From NCBI GenBank assembly GCA_023621995.1, contig JAMOAB010000123.1, forward strand, positions 1 to 50,992: a stretch of DNA of 50,992 bases, written 5' to 3'. This document shows positions 39,257 through 46,828 of the stretch, one piece after another. Position 1 is the stretch's first letter, and each line of letters opens with the position of its first letter. Below the pieces are notes generated by a model that was not told where the DNA came from, searched no databases, and saw only the letters and a list, made by a program, of their open reading frames with translations. This DNA is from Bacillota bacterium (GTDB lineage Bacteria; Bacillota; Clostridia; Caldicoprobacterales; Xylanivirgaceae). A program made the position numbers and the translations under genes.

Positions 39257-40141
39257 TCAATCGTCAAGAAGCGACCTCAACTCGTCATCCAAATCATCGT
39301 CATCAGAGTCATCATCGATGTAATCAGACCCATCTGTCCGTTCTATATCATTGAGTTTATATTCTCCAACCTCGTACGTTCCATCTTCTTGGAGGACCTT
39401 AGCCCGCACATTCTCTTTTATCACATTAACTTCCATCACAGTACCTGGGCCATCTGGGGTAATTATGTTTTCATCTATCCTCGGAGCATAGTCCTTCATC
39501 TCCTCATAGAATTCATGCTCGAACCTTAGGCAGCACATAAGCCTTCCACACATTCCCGAGATTTTACTAGGATTTAGGGAGAGATTTTGCTCCTTCGCCA
39601 TCTTTATAGACACCGGTTCAAACTCTCCTAAAAAGGAGCAGCAGCACATAATACAACCGCAAGGTCCTAATCCACCTATCATCTTAGCCTCGTCCCTTAC
39701 ACCTATCTGACGGAGTTCTATCCGAGTCTTAAATATTGACGCTAAATCTTTCACAAGTTCACGAAAATCCACCCTGCCATCGGCTGTGAAGTAAAATATC
39801 ACCTTATTATTGTCAAAGGTATACTCTACATCTATGAGGTTCATGGGAAGCCCATGTTCTTTTATCTTATTTAGACAGATATCATAGGCCTTTTCTTCTT
39901 TTTTCTTATTCTCAGCTAAGATTTCCTCGTCTTCCTTAGTACTCTTTCTTATTACACTCTTAAGCGGTGGCACAATATCCTCTTCAGGAACCATCTTAGG
40001 AGATACTACCACATTGCCATATTCTATACCCCGTGCAGTCTCTACAATCACAGAGTCCCCCTCTTCTAGCTCAATATCACTGGGATCAAAGTAATATACC
40101 TTACCTGCTGGTTTAAAACGTACTCCTACAACTAGCTGCAA
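39257..40141 (-). CDS. ricT: PSP1-domain protein RicT (YaaT)
   Basis: The 294-residue protein has the PSP1 C-terminal domain with RQIGVRDEAKMIGGLGPCGC, a Cys-rich stretch (CIMCCCSFLGEF), SKISGMCGRLMCCLRFE and an acidic tail. In Bacillus subtilis RicT is part of the RicA-RicF-RicT (Y) complex that carries two [4Fe-4S] clusters and acts with RNase Y in mRNA maturation and in sporulation and competence control. All conserved Cys positions appear kept. The start is TTG at 40141 behind GGGAGGTG, overlapping holB by ten bases, as in other Firmicutes. The C-terminal Asp-rich tail (DDDSDDDDLDDE) is family-typical but variable. Confidence 0.92.
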   Translation of the reverse strand: MQLVVGVRFKPAGKVYYFDPSDIELEEGDSVIVETARGIEYGNVVVSPKMVPEEDIVPPLKSVIRKSTKEDEEILAENKKKEEKAYDICLNKIKEHGLPMNLIDVEYTFDNNKVIFYFTADGRVDFRELVKDLASIFKTRIELRQIGVRDEAKMIGGLGPCGCIMCCCSFLGEFEPVSIKMAKEQNLSLNPSKISGMCGRLMCCLRFEHEFYEEMKDYAPRIDENIITPDGPGTVMEVNVIKENVRAKVLQEDGTYEVGEYKLNDIERTDGSDYIDDDSDDDDLDDELRSLLDD

Positions 40142-41124
40142 AGTTTGACACCTCCCCTTATTGAAAGTAACATATTTTCTATGGTAAGTTGATAATTTGC
40201 ATTGCCACTTAAAAGCCTTTTGGCTACTTCTATATTCTCTATGATAGTCCTAAGTTGTCCCACCGTAAAGGTATTAGAATATAGAACTATAGTAGACATT
40301 TTATCCCTATTTATTATGAGATCTTCATCACCTGTCTCACTATATACTAACACATCACGCATAAGCATCACAAGTATATTGAGTATGGTGTCAATATCTT
40401 CCCTATTATCCATAAAAAGGTCAGTGCTACGCAATATCTCCTGCTTGTCCATACTAAATAGGTTGTCCAAATAATCTATTACATCTCTTCTTAAATCTTT
40501 AAAATCTTCATCTAGCGAAAGGTCTATAGCCCTGCCTGGAAGTCCTTCCGACATGCGTGCAAACACATCTGCCTCACTAGATAATACCCCTCGCTGTGTC
40601 AGTATAGTAGATATATCTTCCCTTGACATACGCCTCATAGGTATGGTTTGACATCTGGATATTATGGTAGGCAGTAGGGCATTCACGTTATCTGCACACA
40701 AAATAATAACAGCGTAGGAAGGCGGTTCTTCAAGTGTCTTAAGTAGAGCATTTTGTGCATATTGGGTCATAGTGTGGGCATCGTCTATTATATAGACCTT
40801 TTTATTGCCCTGATAGGGCTTTATCACTATATCCTGCCTAAGTTCCCTAATATCATCTATCTTTATGGATTTACCCTTGGGTATAAGCTTTATAAAATCA
40901 GGATGGTTATCCGACATGAACTGTATGCACGATTGGCATATTCCACATGGCCTGCCAACTGAAGATGTACAAAGGAGCATCTTTGCAAAAACTTCTCCAA
41001 TGGTAGTCTTGCCTATACCTCTAGGACCTGTCAATAAATAAGCATGGGCAACCCTGCCGCTGGATATCATGCTATAGAGCTTATCTAGCAGCATAGATTG
41101 CCCTACTAAATTCGAACTTTTCAT
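40132..41124 (-). CDS. holB: DNA polymerase III subunit delta'
   Basis: The 330-residue AAA+ protein is the delta' part of the clamp loader that puts the beta clamp on DNA. Seen: N-terminal LVGQSMLLDKLYSMI and AHAYLLTGPRGIGKTT (P-loop), a zinc-binding Cys set (C52-type: LLCTSSVGRPCGICQSC), VYIIDDAHTMTQYAQNALLKTL (Walker B region), EEPPSYAVIILCAD and SRCQTIPMRR (SRC motif). The P-loop is intact. The start ATG at 41124 has GGAGGGAAATTAACCT. It is coupled with ricT and sits in the conserved darA - yaaR - holB - ricT order. Confidence 0.92.
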   Translation of the reverse strand: MKSSNLVGQSMLLDKLYSMISSGRVAHAYLLTGPRGIGKTTIGEVFAKMLLCTSSVGRPCGICQSCIQFMSDNHPDFIKLIPKGKSIKIDDIRELRQDIVIKPYQGNKKVYIIDDAHTMTQYAQNALLKTLEEPPSYAVIILCADNVNALLPTIISRCQTIPMRRMSREDISTILTQRGVLSSEADVFARMSEGLPGRAIDLSLDEDFKDLRRDVIDYLDNLFSMDKQEILRSTDLFMDNREDIDTILNILVMLMRDVLVYSETGDEDLIINRDKMSTIVLYSNTFTVGQLRTIIENIEVAKRLLSGNANYQLTIENMLLSIRGGVKLCS

Positions 41125-41161
41125 AGGTTAATTTCCCTCCGGTTCTTCAATGGGCTCACCT

Positions 41162-41620
41162 TTATGTCATTATATCCATCAAAAGGCCCTTTATATCGTC
41201 TATATAGCCTAAGACAGTTATTCTATCTTGCTCTCCAGCTAAAACCTCCGCTGTCAGTTCTTCCAATTGTCTGTCTATGGTCTTTACAATATAGTGTATA
41301 TTATGATTGCCATTTTGATCAAAGTGATTAAATTTAAGTGTAGTATACATATTGGATACTACCTTATCTAAAAAGCTTGCTATTAGCTTTTTGTATCTTA
41401 AAAGTTCTACCAACGTAAGACGATTAGATAGCCTCTCTCCCTGCTCGTCTATATCTGCTAGGAGGGCAGCAAGCTCTTCCTTTAAAGCTCTTTGATGGCT
41501 GTCATATAAGGCATCTTGAAAGGTCTTATTCTGTGCCTTGCCTAAAGCCTCATGGCGTACATTGCCTTTTGCCATAATAGGCACATCACCGGCCCGAGAA
41601 CCTACATCCTTTATCCTCAC
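41162..41620 (-). CDS. yaaR: YaaR family protein (DUF327)
   Basis: The 152-residue protein has the features of YaaR: FQDALYDSHQRALKEELAALL, ERLSNRLTLVELLRYKKLIASFL and NMYTTLKFNHFDQNGNHNIHYI. The function is not known; it is found next to darA and holB across Firmicutes. It starts with GTG at 41620 behind AAAGGAGATATACT. I see only helical, charged sequence without membrane segments, so it is cytosolic. Confidence 0.85.
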   Translation of the reverse strand: MRIKDVGSRAGDVPIMAKGNVRHEALGKAQNKTFQDALYDSHQRALKEELAALLADIDEQGERLSNRLTLVELLRYKKLIASFLDKVVSNMYTTLKFNHFDQNGNHNIHYIVKTIDRQLEELTAEVLAGEQDRITVLGYIDDIKGLLMDIMT

Positions 41621-41637
41621 AGTATATCTCCTTTAAC

Positions 41638-41967
41638 CTAAAGTTTTAAGAACTTTTCAACATCTAGTACGAATACAGTCGCCCCACCTACTGTCACCTC
41701 AACAGGGTAAGGTACATACATACCTGCTGCACCAGCAACAGGAGAAGGGGACGTTGCCATCTGCCTTCTACTCTTACATACCTTTTCAATTATATGAATT
41801 GCATCATCGAGCTTTTCTTCGTCTACACCTATAAGTAGTGTAGTGTTACCTGCTTTCAAGAAACCTCCTGTTGTAGCAAGCTTAGTCACACCAAAACCTT
41901 CACTCATTAGAGAAGATATGAGTTTTTGGGCATCTTCATCTTGTACCACTGTGATTAGAAGCTTCAT
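41638..41967 (-). CDS. darA: Cyclic-di-AMP receptor, PII-like (DarA/PstA/YaaQ)
   Basis: The 109-residue protein is a small PII-like signal protein known to bind c-di-AMP in Firmicutes. Seen: MKLLITVVQDEDAQKLI, the loop around GFGVTKLATTGGFLKAGNTTLLIG (core of the ligand site), VEVTVGGATVFVLDVEKF at the C-terminus. Start: ATG at 41967 behind AAAGGAGGCGGTCCT. It stands at the head of the yaaR - holB - ricT group; in many relatives tmk precedes it directly, but here tmk lies 2.3 kb to the right with an accessory insert in between. Confidence 0.93.
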   Translation of the reverse strand: MKLLITVVQDEDAQKLISSLMSEGFGVTKLATTGGFLKAGNTTLLIGVDEEKLDDAIHIIEKVCKSRRQMATSPSPVAGAAGMYVPYPVEVTVGGATVFVLDVEKFLKL

Positions 41968-42027
41968 AGGACCGCCTCCTTTTTATATTATTATATCCCA
42001 GCTTCTTCGATTAGGCAACAAAAATAA

Positions 42028-42064
42028 CCCCAATTGGCTAAAGAAGAATCCTAGCTGATTGAGG
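42028..42064 (-). terminator. Terminator downstream of the Tyr-rich hypothetical gene
   Basis: On the minus strand CCTCAAT...AGCTA pairs with TAGC..ATTGGGG around a loop, followed by TTATTTTTG. On the plus strand it is followed by CTTTTT, so it could stop transcription from both sides. Confidence 0.6.
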
Positions 42065-42087
42065 CTTTTTATACATTAAATTGTATG

Positions 42088-42624
42088 TTACGCCCGTATA
42101 GTGGCTCTGAGCTCCATATAGTCGAAACCAATCCAATCATCGATGCCAGTATTTGAAGTATTTATTATTGTTATCCTGTTATTTCTCCTAAGGTTAGGCA
42201 CATTAAAGACAAGTAATCGCCAATTATTGAACATCTGTCCTGATGGTCTTCCATGGACGAGAGGCAACCTACCAGTGTGTACTACTTCACCATTTACCAC
42301 TATCCTTGCAGAATATCTATTCTCTGGCACATCATAGTGGTCATCAAGGGCTGCCGATATTACAAGTTGGGCACCTGAATCTAATAATTGGAGAAATATG
42401 GGTGAGAAGGGTAGGTCAAATGTCCATACACCTCGAGTATCTGTATATAATATATCGGCATTCCCACTTGGGTTGCCGTAATTGGGATAGCCAGTGAGCT
42501 CCTTGCGAAGCACGACATTTATTGTACTTGGATTATTGCTTAGAATAGGGGGTGGATCCATTGGATTGCTTGGCAACATATAGTCATAACTATACATATA
42601 TGGACTGTAATAGTAGGGATCCAT
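42088..42624 (-). CDS. Hypothetical protein with Tyr-rich N-terminus and beta-rich body
   Basis: I do not recognise the family. The 178-residue product starts with a Tyr/Pro-rich stretch (MDPYYYSPYMYSYDYMLP), then a body that looks like a beta-sandwich: STINVVLRKELTGYPNY, TRGVWTFDLPF, QLVISAALDDHYDVP, YSARIVVNGEVVHTG, NNRITIINTSNT, IGFDYMELRA. The NGEVVHTGRL and FDYMELRATI parts resemble carbohydrate-binding modules. There is no signal peptide. The ATG at 42624 follows AAGGAGG and is preferred to the ATG at 42696. A Tyr-rich head without signal peptide is reminiscent of spore coat/exosporium proteins; this is a guess. The gene is flanked by a terminator and lies beside a ChW relic. Confidence 0.65.
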   Translation of the reverse strand: MDPYYYSPYMYSYDYMLPSNPMDPPPILSNNPSTINVVLRKELTGYPNYGNPSGNADILYTDTRGVWTFDLPFSPIFLQLLDSGAQLVISAALDDHYDVPENRYSARIVVNGEVVHTGRLPLVHGRPSGQMFNNWRLLVFNVPNLRRNNRITIINTSNTGIDDWIGFDYMELRATIRA

Positions 42625-42718
42625 GCTTATCACATCCTCCTTGCCATTTTCTTTAGTATATAGTATGTATATGCATGATAAACTGCTACAGTCCATACGG
42701 TGATACTACTATTTCTCC

Positions 42719-43045
42719 TTAAGTATGATGTATCAGTATGGCCTCTATACACCTTGATTGCATTCCTGTTCCTTCACAATCACCATTCTGTATCCACTTT
42801 TTAAAGCTATCATTTACCTTGCCATCGTCCATAAGGTCTTTTCCATGTAATCCATTCACCATCCATATTCTTGCATATGAACTTGATATTCTACCTTATA
42901 TCCTTCGTATTCTTTACTTGTATTCTTATCTATGAGCTTTAGTTCTATCCCTTCTATACCCTTTCTCTCACCTTTAGTGCCAAGATATGTGCCTTCTTCC
43001 TGCCATAGGTTACCCTTATCGTCTTTTATTGCACGTTTTTGTAAT
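42719..43045 (-). pseudogene. Orphan ChW-repeat relic
   Basis: The minus strand reads DDKGNLWQEEGTYLGTKGE, KGIEGIELKLIDKNTSKEY, EYQVHMQEYGW and, after a one-base frame change near 42855-42862, KVNDSFKKWIQNGDCEGTG and QSRCIEAILIHHT. This is two ChW repeats with the same layout as in the surface proteins at 962-14741. There is no start codon, no signal peptide and no catalytic part. It is a small remnant of an exported ChW protein some 28 kb from the main set. Confidence 0.65.
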
Positions 43046-43113
43046 ATTTTGTACTTTTGTAGAATACAATTATCAACACATGGGATTATAGGGCAATATT
43101 AGTGTAAAAAAAA

Positions 43114-43129
43114 GAGAGGTTACCCTCTC
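43114..43129 (-). terminator. Rho-independent terminator after the coiled-coil gene
   Basis: On the minus strand GAGAGG-GTAA-CCTCTC is followed by TTTTTTTT. The displaced stop codon of the 43207-43488 gene overlaps the stem. Confidence 0.75.
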
Positions 43130-43206
43130 AGCCTGTCTTTTTCTTTAGTTTATGTATCTCCTGTTCATGCTTAAACCATAGATCTTTAAACATATCAAAT
43201 TTCATT

Positions 43207-43488
43207 TCATTTTCCGTCAGTTAGCCTACTTTCTATACATGTTTGGCCTTCTTTCAATCCAATAACTTTTACTTCTAGGCCATCCATCCGTGTATCTAGA
43301 CTGTCCATACGTGCATCTAGATTGTCCATCCGTGCATCTAGACTATCCATACGTACATCTAGATTGTCCATCCGTGCATCTAGACTATCCATACGTACAT
43401 CCAGACTATCAAGCCGTGCCTCTAACCTAGCCTGTCCTTCCCGTAGACCTTTCAGCTCTTCCAGTATCTGATCAAAGATTTTCTCCAC
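43207..43488 (-). CDS. Coiled-coil heptad-repeat protein, C-terminus frameshifted
   Basis: The 93-residue product is almost wholly a coiled coil: EKIFDQILEELKGLREGQA, then seven near-identical heptads (SLDVRMD, SLDARMD, NLDVRMD and variants). Similar small heptad-repeat proteins are common in Clostridia, with unknown function. The frame stops at 43207 after RLTDGK. In the next frame the sequence goes on with ENEMKFDMFKDLWFKHEQEI and HKLKKKTG to a TGA at 43128, inside the terminator. Removing one G in ACGGAAAATG restores one continuous protein of about 118 residues. So the gene either has a recent one-base insertion or a sequence error. The GTG at 43488 lies behind GGAGGAGGTATA; the promoter is at 43536-43564. 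Confidence 0.7.
   Translation of the reverse strand: MEKIFDQILEELKGLREGQARLEARLDSLDVRMDSLDARMDNLDVRMDSLDARMDNLDARMDSLDTRMDGLEVKVIGLKEGQTCIESRLTDGK
43282..43410 (-). repeat. 42-bp in-frame tandem repeat coding two heptads
   Basis: A unit of 42 bases (two 21-base heptads, alternating 'actatccatacgt' and 'attgtccatccgt' phases on the plus strand) recurs about three times with very few changes. Such identical units can expand or contract by slippage without changing frame. Confidence 0.8.
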
Positions 43489-43535
43489 TATACCTCCTCC
43501 TTCCGTAGCAGGATCAGCCTCTTTATTATAACATT

Positions 43536-43564
43536 ATTATATACAATCAATGGACAAATTACAA
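43536..43564 (-). promoter_or_regulatory. Sigma-A promoter of the coiled-coil gene
   Basis: On the minus strand TTGTAA (43559-43564) is 17 bases from a perfect TATAAT (43536-43541), about 48 bases before the GTG start. Confidence 0.65.
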
Positions 43565-43643
43565 CGCGCAAAATTTATCTAATATTTTGAAACTTTTTCA
43601 CACGTTTATCGTCTATTATATATAGAAAGGAGAGGTGATTATT

Positions 43644-44237
43644 TTGAAAAAAATATATGTTAATATAATACTCGTAATATTAATTTGTATCTTCTCTGTC
43701 CTATCCCTCATGGCATGTAGCAATGAAAACGGCAGATCATCAGATAATGGAAAAACTACAAACGAGCAAGGAGATAAGGAGAAGCCTTCACAAGATAAGA
43801 ATGATAAGAATACTAGTAACAACAAAGACAATTCCAGCGAAACTTCCCATCAGAGCGAAAAAATGAATCTATATAGACCGTTGGATGAAACAGACTATCC
43901 TGATGATATAAGGGACGCATTAGGCTATATAGGTGATTTAAGAGGGTTTGGTATAATAAAAGAAGACGATGAAGGTATATATCTTTTCATAGGTCTAGGA
44001 GAAAAATCCACTGGCGGATATGACATAGAGCTTAAAAAGGTTACCAAAGATGATGGAGGCAATATGGTGTTCACAATAGAAGAGATAACACCTAAAAAGG
44101 ACGATATGGTCATACAGGTTATAACCTACCCAAATATGGTAATAAAGATAGAAGAAAAGCTAGAACCTGATAACATATCAGTAGTGACCACAGATGGAGA
44201 AGTGCTAAAGGATATAAACGAAGAATCAGAAGAATAG
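43644..44237 (+). CDS. Lipoprotein with PrcB-like C-terminal domain
   Basis: This is the only intact plus-strand gene in the window. The product of 197 residues has a lipoprotein signal peptide (SVLSLMAC, lipidated Cys about C25), a Ser/Asn/Lys/Asp-rich linker (about 28-75), and a C-terminal domain with FIGLGEKSTGGYDIEL, VFTIEEITPKKDDMVIQVIT and YPNMVIKIEE. That pattern (G.K.TGGY.I, then P...V.Q..TYP) is the PrcB C-terminal domain known from regulators of the dentilisin protease complex and from many Firmicutes lipoproteins. Exact role unknown. The TTG at 43644 has AAGGAGAGGTG at a good distance; the GTG at 43635 is too close to it. It converges on tmk and shares a terminator. Confidence 0.8.
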   Translation: MKKIYVNIILVILICIFSVLSLMACSNENGRSSDNGKTTNEQGDKEKPSQDKNDKNTSNNKDNSSETSHQSEKMNLYRPLDETDYPDDIRDALGYIGDLRGFGIIKEDDEGIYLFIGLGEKSTGGYDIELKKVTKDDGGNMVFTIEEITPKKDDMVIQVITYPNMVIKIEEKLEPDNISVVTTDGEVLKDINEESEE

Positions 44238-44246
44238 ACATTTAAG

Positions 44247-44273
44247 GGGAAAGATAACACTAATCTTTCCCCT
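44247..44273. terminator. Shared hairpin between convergent genes
   Basis: GGGGAAAGAT (44247-44256) pairs perfectly with ATCTTTCCCC (44264-44273). It lies between the ends of the PrcB lipoprotein gene (plus) and tmk (minus). The T runs are short on both sides. Confidence 0.6.
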
Positions 44274-44277
44274 ATCC

Positions 44278-44958
44278 CTATCTAATGAGTTTCTTTTTCA
44301 CTGTCTCATAGATCTCATTATGAATATCGTCTATGGAACGTAATTTACCATTCTTTACGCAGCTTATTATATGCCATTTATAGAACGTAGCTATCTCATA
44401 GCCGTTATTGTACGACCTTGTAAGATGATCAAGGCTCTTTTCATGTATATCCTTTTCCTCATCAGTTCCTTTCTTATCCACCCTACTGTCGAGGAGCTGA
44501 ACTGAATATTCCGGTGGCATATCAAGGAAAAATACATAGTCAGGCATGGGTAGTCCAAAGATTCCAAACTCGAAATCTAAAAGCCAATCTAAAAATCTCT
44601 GTTTCTCTTCCACATCTTCTATTTTTGCTCCTTGATGTATCATATTAGAAGGCGTATACCTATCGGCAACTATTATACCGCCGTTATTATAGAATATACC
44701 CCAAGCCTTTTTATATGATGCATACCTATCTACCGCATAGAATGTAGATGCAACATATGGACTTACATCCTCTGGATTATTGCCAAACTCCCCATTTAAG
44801 TACATTTTTACCATGGCACTAGATGAACAGTTGTAATTTGGGAACTCTATCTTAAGAGCATTATTGCCCTCATGAACAAGCCGGTCGCAAAGCAGTCGAC
44901 TTTGAGTTGCCTTACCACTGCCATCACTGCCCTCAATAGCTATCAAGATTCCCTTCAT
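44278..44958 (-). CDS. tmk: Thymidylate kinase
   Basis: The 226-residue protein phosphorylates dTMP to dTDP. Seen: LIAIEGSDGSGKATQSRLL (P-loop, with Ala where most P-loops have Ser/Thr after Lys), IEFPNYNCSSSAMVKMYL, the DRY-type VADRYTPSNMIHQ, and VFFLDMPPEYS. The Ala variant GSGKAT occurs in a subgroup of clostridial thymidylate kinases, to my knowledge, so it need not mean loss of activity. Start: ATG at 44958 behind GGGGGG, with a spacing of about 12. The expected neighbour darA is separated by the accessory genes at 42088-44237. Confidence 0.88.
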   Translation of the reverse strand: MKGILIAIEGSDGSGKATQSRLLCDRLVHEGNNALKIEFPNYNCSSSAMVKMYLNGEFGNNPEDVSPYVASTFYAVDRYASYKKAWGIFYNNGGIIVADRYTPSNMIHQGAKIEDVEEKQRFLDWLLDFEFGIFGLPMPDYVFFLDMPPEYSVQLLDSRVDKKGTDEEKDIHEKSLDHLTRSYNNGYEIATFYKWHIISCVKNGKLRSIDDIHNEIYETVKKKLIR

Positions 44959-45476
44959 AATTTTTATTAACCCCCCATATTATTTATTTAATCTTCTATT
45001 ATAGGAATTAGGTGGGTACCCCTCAATAATCAAAGAGGTTGGTGCCTAATGCCTCAAGTTTCAAAAGTTTCTCTATTCTCTCTATCTATAAATTCTCTAG
45101 GACAATACCTTAGTATCCCAGGTAGGTATGCACCAATTATACCGGCGCATATTCTCCTTTGGAAATTTTTAAGCATAACCTTATCAATTATACTACAAAA
45201 ATCATCTTTTGGCGACATTATTTGTGTGGGAATCTCACTAAAAATTAGGCAAAAAGGGCAAACATCTAAAACTGACATTGTACTATCTAAGCCGGTCACT
45301 TCATTCCATACCTAACCTGTGAAAAATTGGAATGAATGAATAAAAAAGTATCTAGCTTAGTTCAGTAATGCTCTATATATAATATCGGCTATTTTTTTAT
45401 ATATAAATACATACTTTGGACCCATATATGACCGCCGGCATCCTTGCTAAATTTATGCAGGCCCCAATAGAACATA
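44959..45476. other. Intergenic region with two inverted repeats and a doubtful small ORF
   Basis: The stretch between tmk and nagA holds no certain gene. One minus-strand frame of 81 codons (45054-45299, GTG start) has two Cys pairs (DVCPFCLIF, RYCPREF); its ribosome binding site is weak and I know no family, so it may be a decayed gene. Two hairpins frame it: ATTAGG...CCTC/GAGG...CCTAAT at about 45006-45053, and TTCATTCCA/TGGAATGAA at about 45301-45338. Confidence 0.4.
45054..45299 (-). CDS. Doubtful small hypothetical protein with CxxC
   Basis: The 81-residue frame begins with GTG at 45299 and reads SVLDVCPFCLIFSEIPTQIM and later RRICAGIIGAYLPGILRYC. A zinc-binding CPFC pair is possible. 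No strong ribosome binding site precedes the start, no family is recognised and base composition is like the intergenic sequence around it. It could be a remnant. Confidence 0.25.
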   Translation of the reverse strand: MTGLDSTMSVLDVCPFCLIFSEIPTQIMSPKDDFCSIIDKVMLKNFQRRICAGIIGAYLPGILRYCPREFIDRENRETFET

Positions 45477-45518
45477 AAAGGGAGGTAAGCTCTAATCAGC
45501 TAAAGCCCACTTCCCTTT
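45477..45518 (-). terminator. Terminator of nagA
   Basis: On the minus strand AAAGGGA..GT...GCTTTAGCTGATTAGAGCTTACCTCCCTTTT forms an imperfect stem closed by AAAGGGA and TCCCTTT. It lies about 20 bases after the nagA stop codon at 45540. Confidence 0.6.
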
Positions 45519-45539
45519 GAAAATAACCATACATTTAAA

Positions 45540-46727
45540 CTATAATCGGTTGATCTCTACATTGCCGCCCACCATGACGAGTTTTATATCGATATTGTCA
45601 TCAAACACTACAATATCTGCATCTTTAGAAGGTGCTAAGCTGCCCTTCTCATTATCTATGCCCATAACCCTTGCAGGAGTCAATGTGAGCATCTTTACCG
45701 CATCTGCCATAGGCACATGGGCAATCTGTGTCATAGTCCTTACAAGCATGTCGGCAGTAGCTACGCTGCCTGCAAATGCCGATCTATCGGAGAGCTTTGC
45801 AACTCCATCTTCAACTATCACTACCTGGCCATCCTCTAGACTACCTAGCCTATATTCACCCTCTGGCATACCTGCAGCCCTCATAGAATCGGTTACAAGA
45901 CAGATCTTATCTGGACCCTTTATCTTATATATGAGTTTTAAAAGGCTTTCAGGTAAATGGGAGCCGTCTGCTATTATCTCGACGGTCATCTCATCTATGA
46001 GATATGAGCTCTCCACAACACCACTATATCTATAGGCATTTATCCTTCTGACCATAGACATACCTGAATAAAGATGTGTCACATGGGTATACCCGTTTTC
46101 GTAAGCTTCTAGAACCTCTTCATATACGGCATTAGAGTGGCCAATAGAACATACTATGCCTCGATTACTTAGCTCGCGCCCCATTTCAAGTGCACCTTCT
46201 AGCTCCGGCGCCACAGTCCATCTCACAATATCGTCGCTATGGTCTAGTACCTTCAAATACTCATCCCTATCGGGATTTTTTATATATCTAGGATCTTGTG
46301 CTCCCTTTTGCTCCATGGAGAAATAGGGGCCTTCTAGGTGTAGACCAAGTAGGTTTGGTCCACCCTTTATCTCCTTCTTTGCCTGTCTATAGCAATCAAA
46401 AAATGCAAAGAGCTCATCCATAGTGCTAGTCAAAGTAGTAGGTACTATGGTAGTGGTACCATGGCTCATATGCATTTTAGAGGCTTTCTCTATGGCTTCA
46501 ATGGTTCCATCCATATAGTCGTAGCCGCCGGCACCATGGGTATGTATGTCTATAAAACCTGGTGCTATGTATCGGCCCTGTACGTCAATTACATCATAAT
46601 CATCGCCTACATCTGGTCCATCGCCTTTAAATACATCTACAATAACACCATCATCTATTATGACGCCACCGCTATCAATTATTCGTATTGGTGTTACTAT
46701 CTTTCCATTCTTTAAAACTTTTTTCAT
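45540..46727 (-). CDS. nagA: N-acetylglucosamine-6-phosphate deacetylase
   Basis: The 395-residue amidohydrolase removes the acetyl group from GlcNAc-6-phosphate, feeding amino sugar from wall recycling or uptake into glucosamine-6-phosphate. Seen: GFIDIHTHGAGGYDYMDG (HxH metal site), MHMSHGTTTIVPT, LHLEGPYFS (metal Glu), CSIGHSNAVYE (His), VTHLYSGM (His), LVTDSMRAAGMPEGEY (catalytic Asp). All ligands are kept. The ATG at 46727 has GGGGGTG at the right distance; the GTG at 46736 overlaps that site. No nagB is in the window. A TATAAT is present on the minus strand about 60 bases upstream. Confidence 0.93.
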   Translation of the reverse strand: MKKVLKNGKIVTPIRIIDSGGVIIDDGVIVDVFKGDGPDVGDDYDVIDVQGRYIAPGFIDIHTHGAGGYDYMDGTIEAIEKASKMHMSHGTTTIVPTTLTSTMDELFAFFDCYRQAKKEIKGGPNLLGLHLEGPYFSMEQKGAQDPRYIKNPDRDEYLKVLDHSDDIVRWTVAPELEGALEMGRELSNRGIVCSIGHSNAVYEEVLEAYENGYTHVTHLYSGMSMVRRINAYRYSGVVESSYLIDEMTVEIIADGSHLPESLLKLIYKIKGPDKICLVTDSMRAAGMPEGEYRLGSLEDGQVVIVEDGVAKLSDRSAFAGSVATADMLVRTMTQIAHVPMADAVKMLTLTPARVMGIDNEKGSLAPSKDADIVVFDDNIDIKLVMVGGNVEINRL

Positions 46728-46828
46728 AAAATACACCCCCGCATACTATTCAAATAGCTTAGCTACTCCCATTATACTATAAAACACAGGGAAAGCTATG
46801 TAGCAAATTCCTATATCATTGACTTTAT

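Noticed and set aside
43282-43410. Possible CRISPR array
   Set aside because: The repeats are directly adjacent, in frame and translate to coiled-coil heptads; there are no spacers or cas genes.
45000-45060. T-box leader (GGTGGGTACC)
   Set aside because: The T-box core GGTGGTACCGCG is not matched, and no aminoacyl-tRNA synthetase or amino-acid gene follows.
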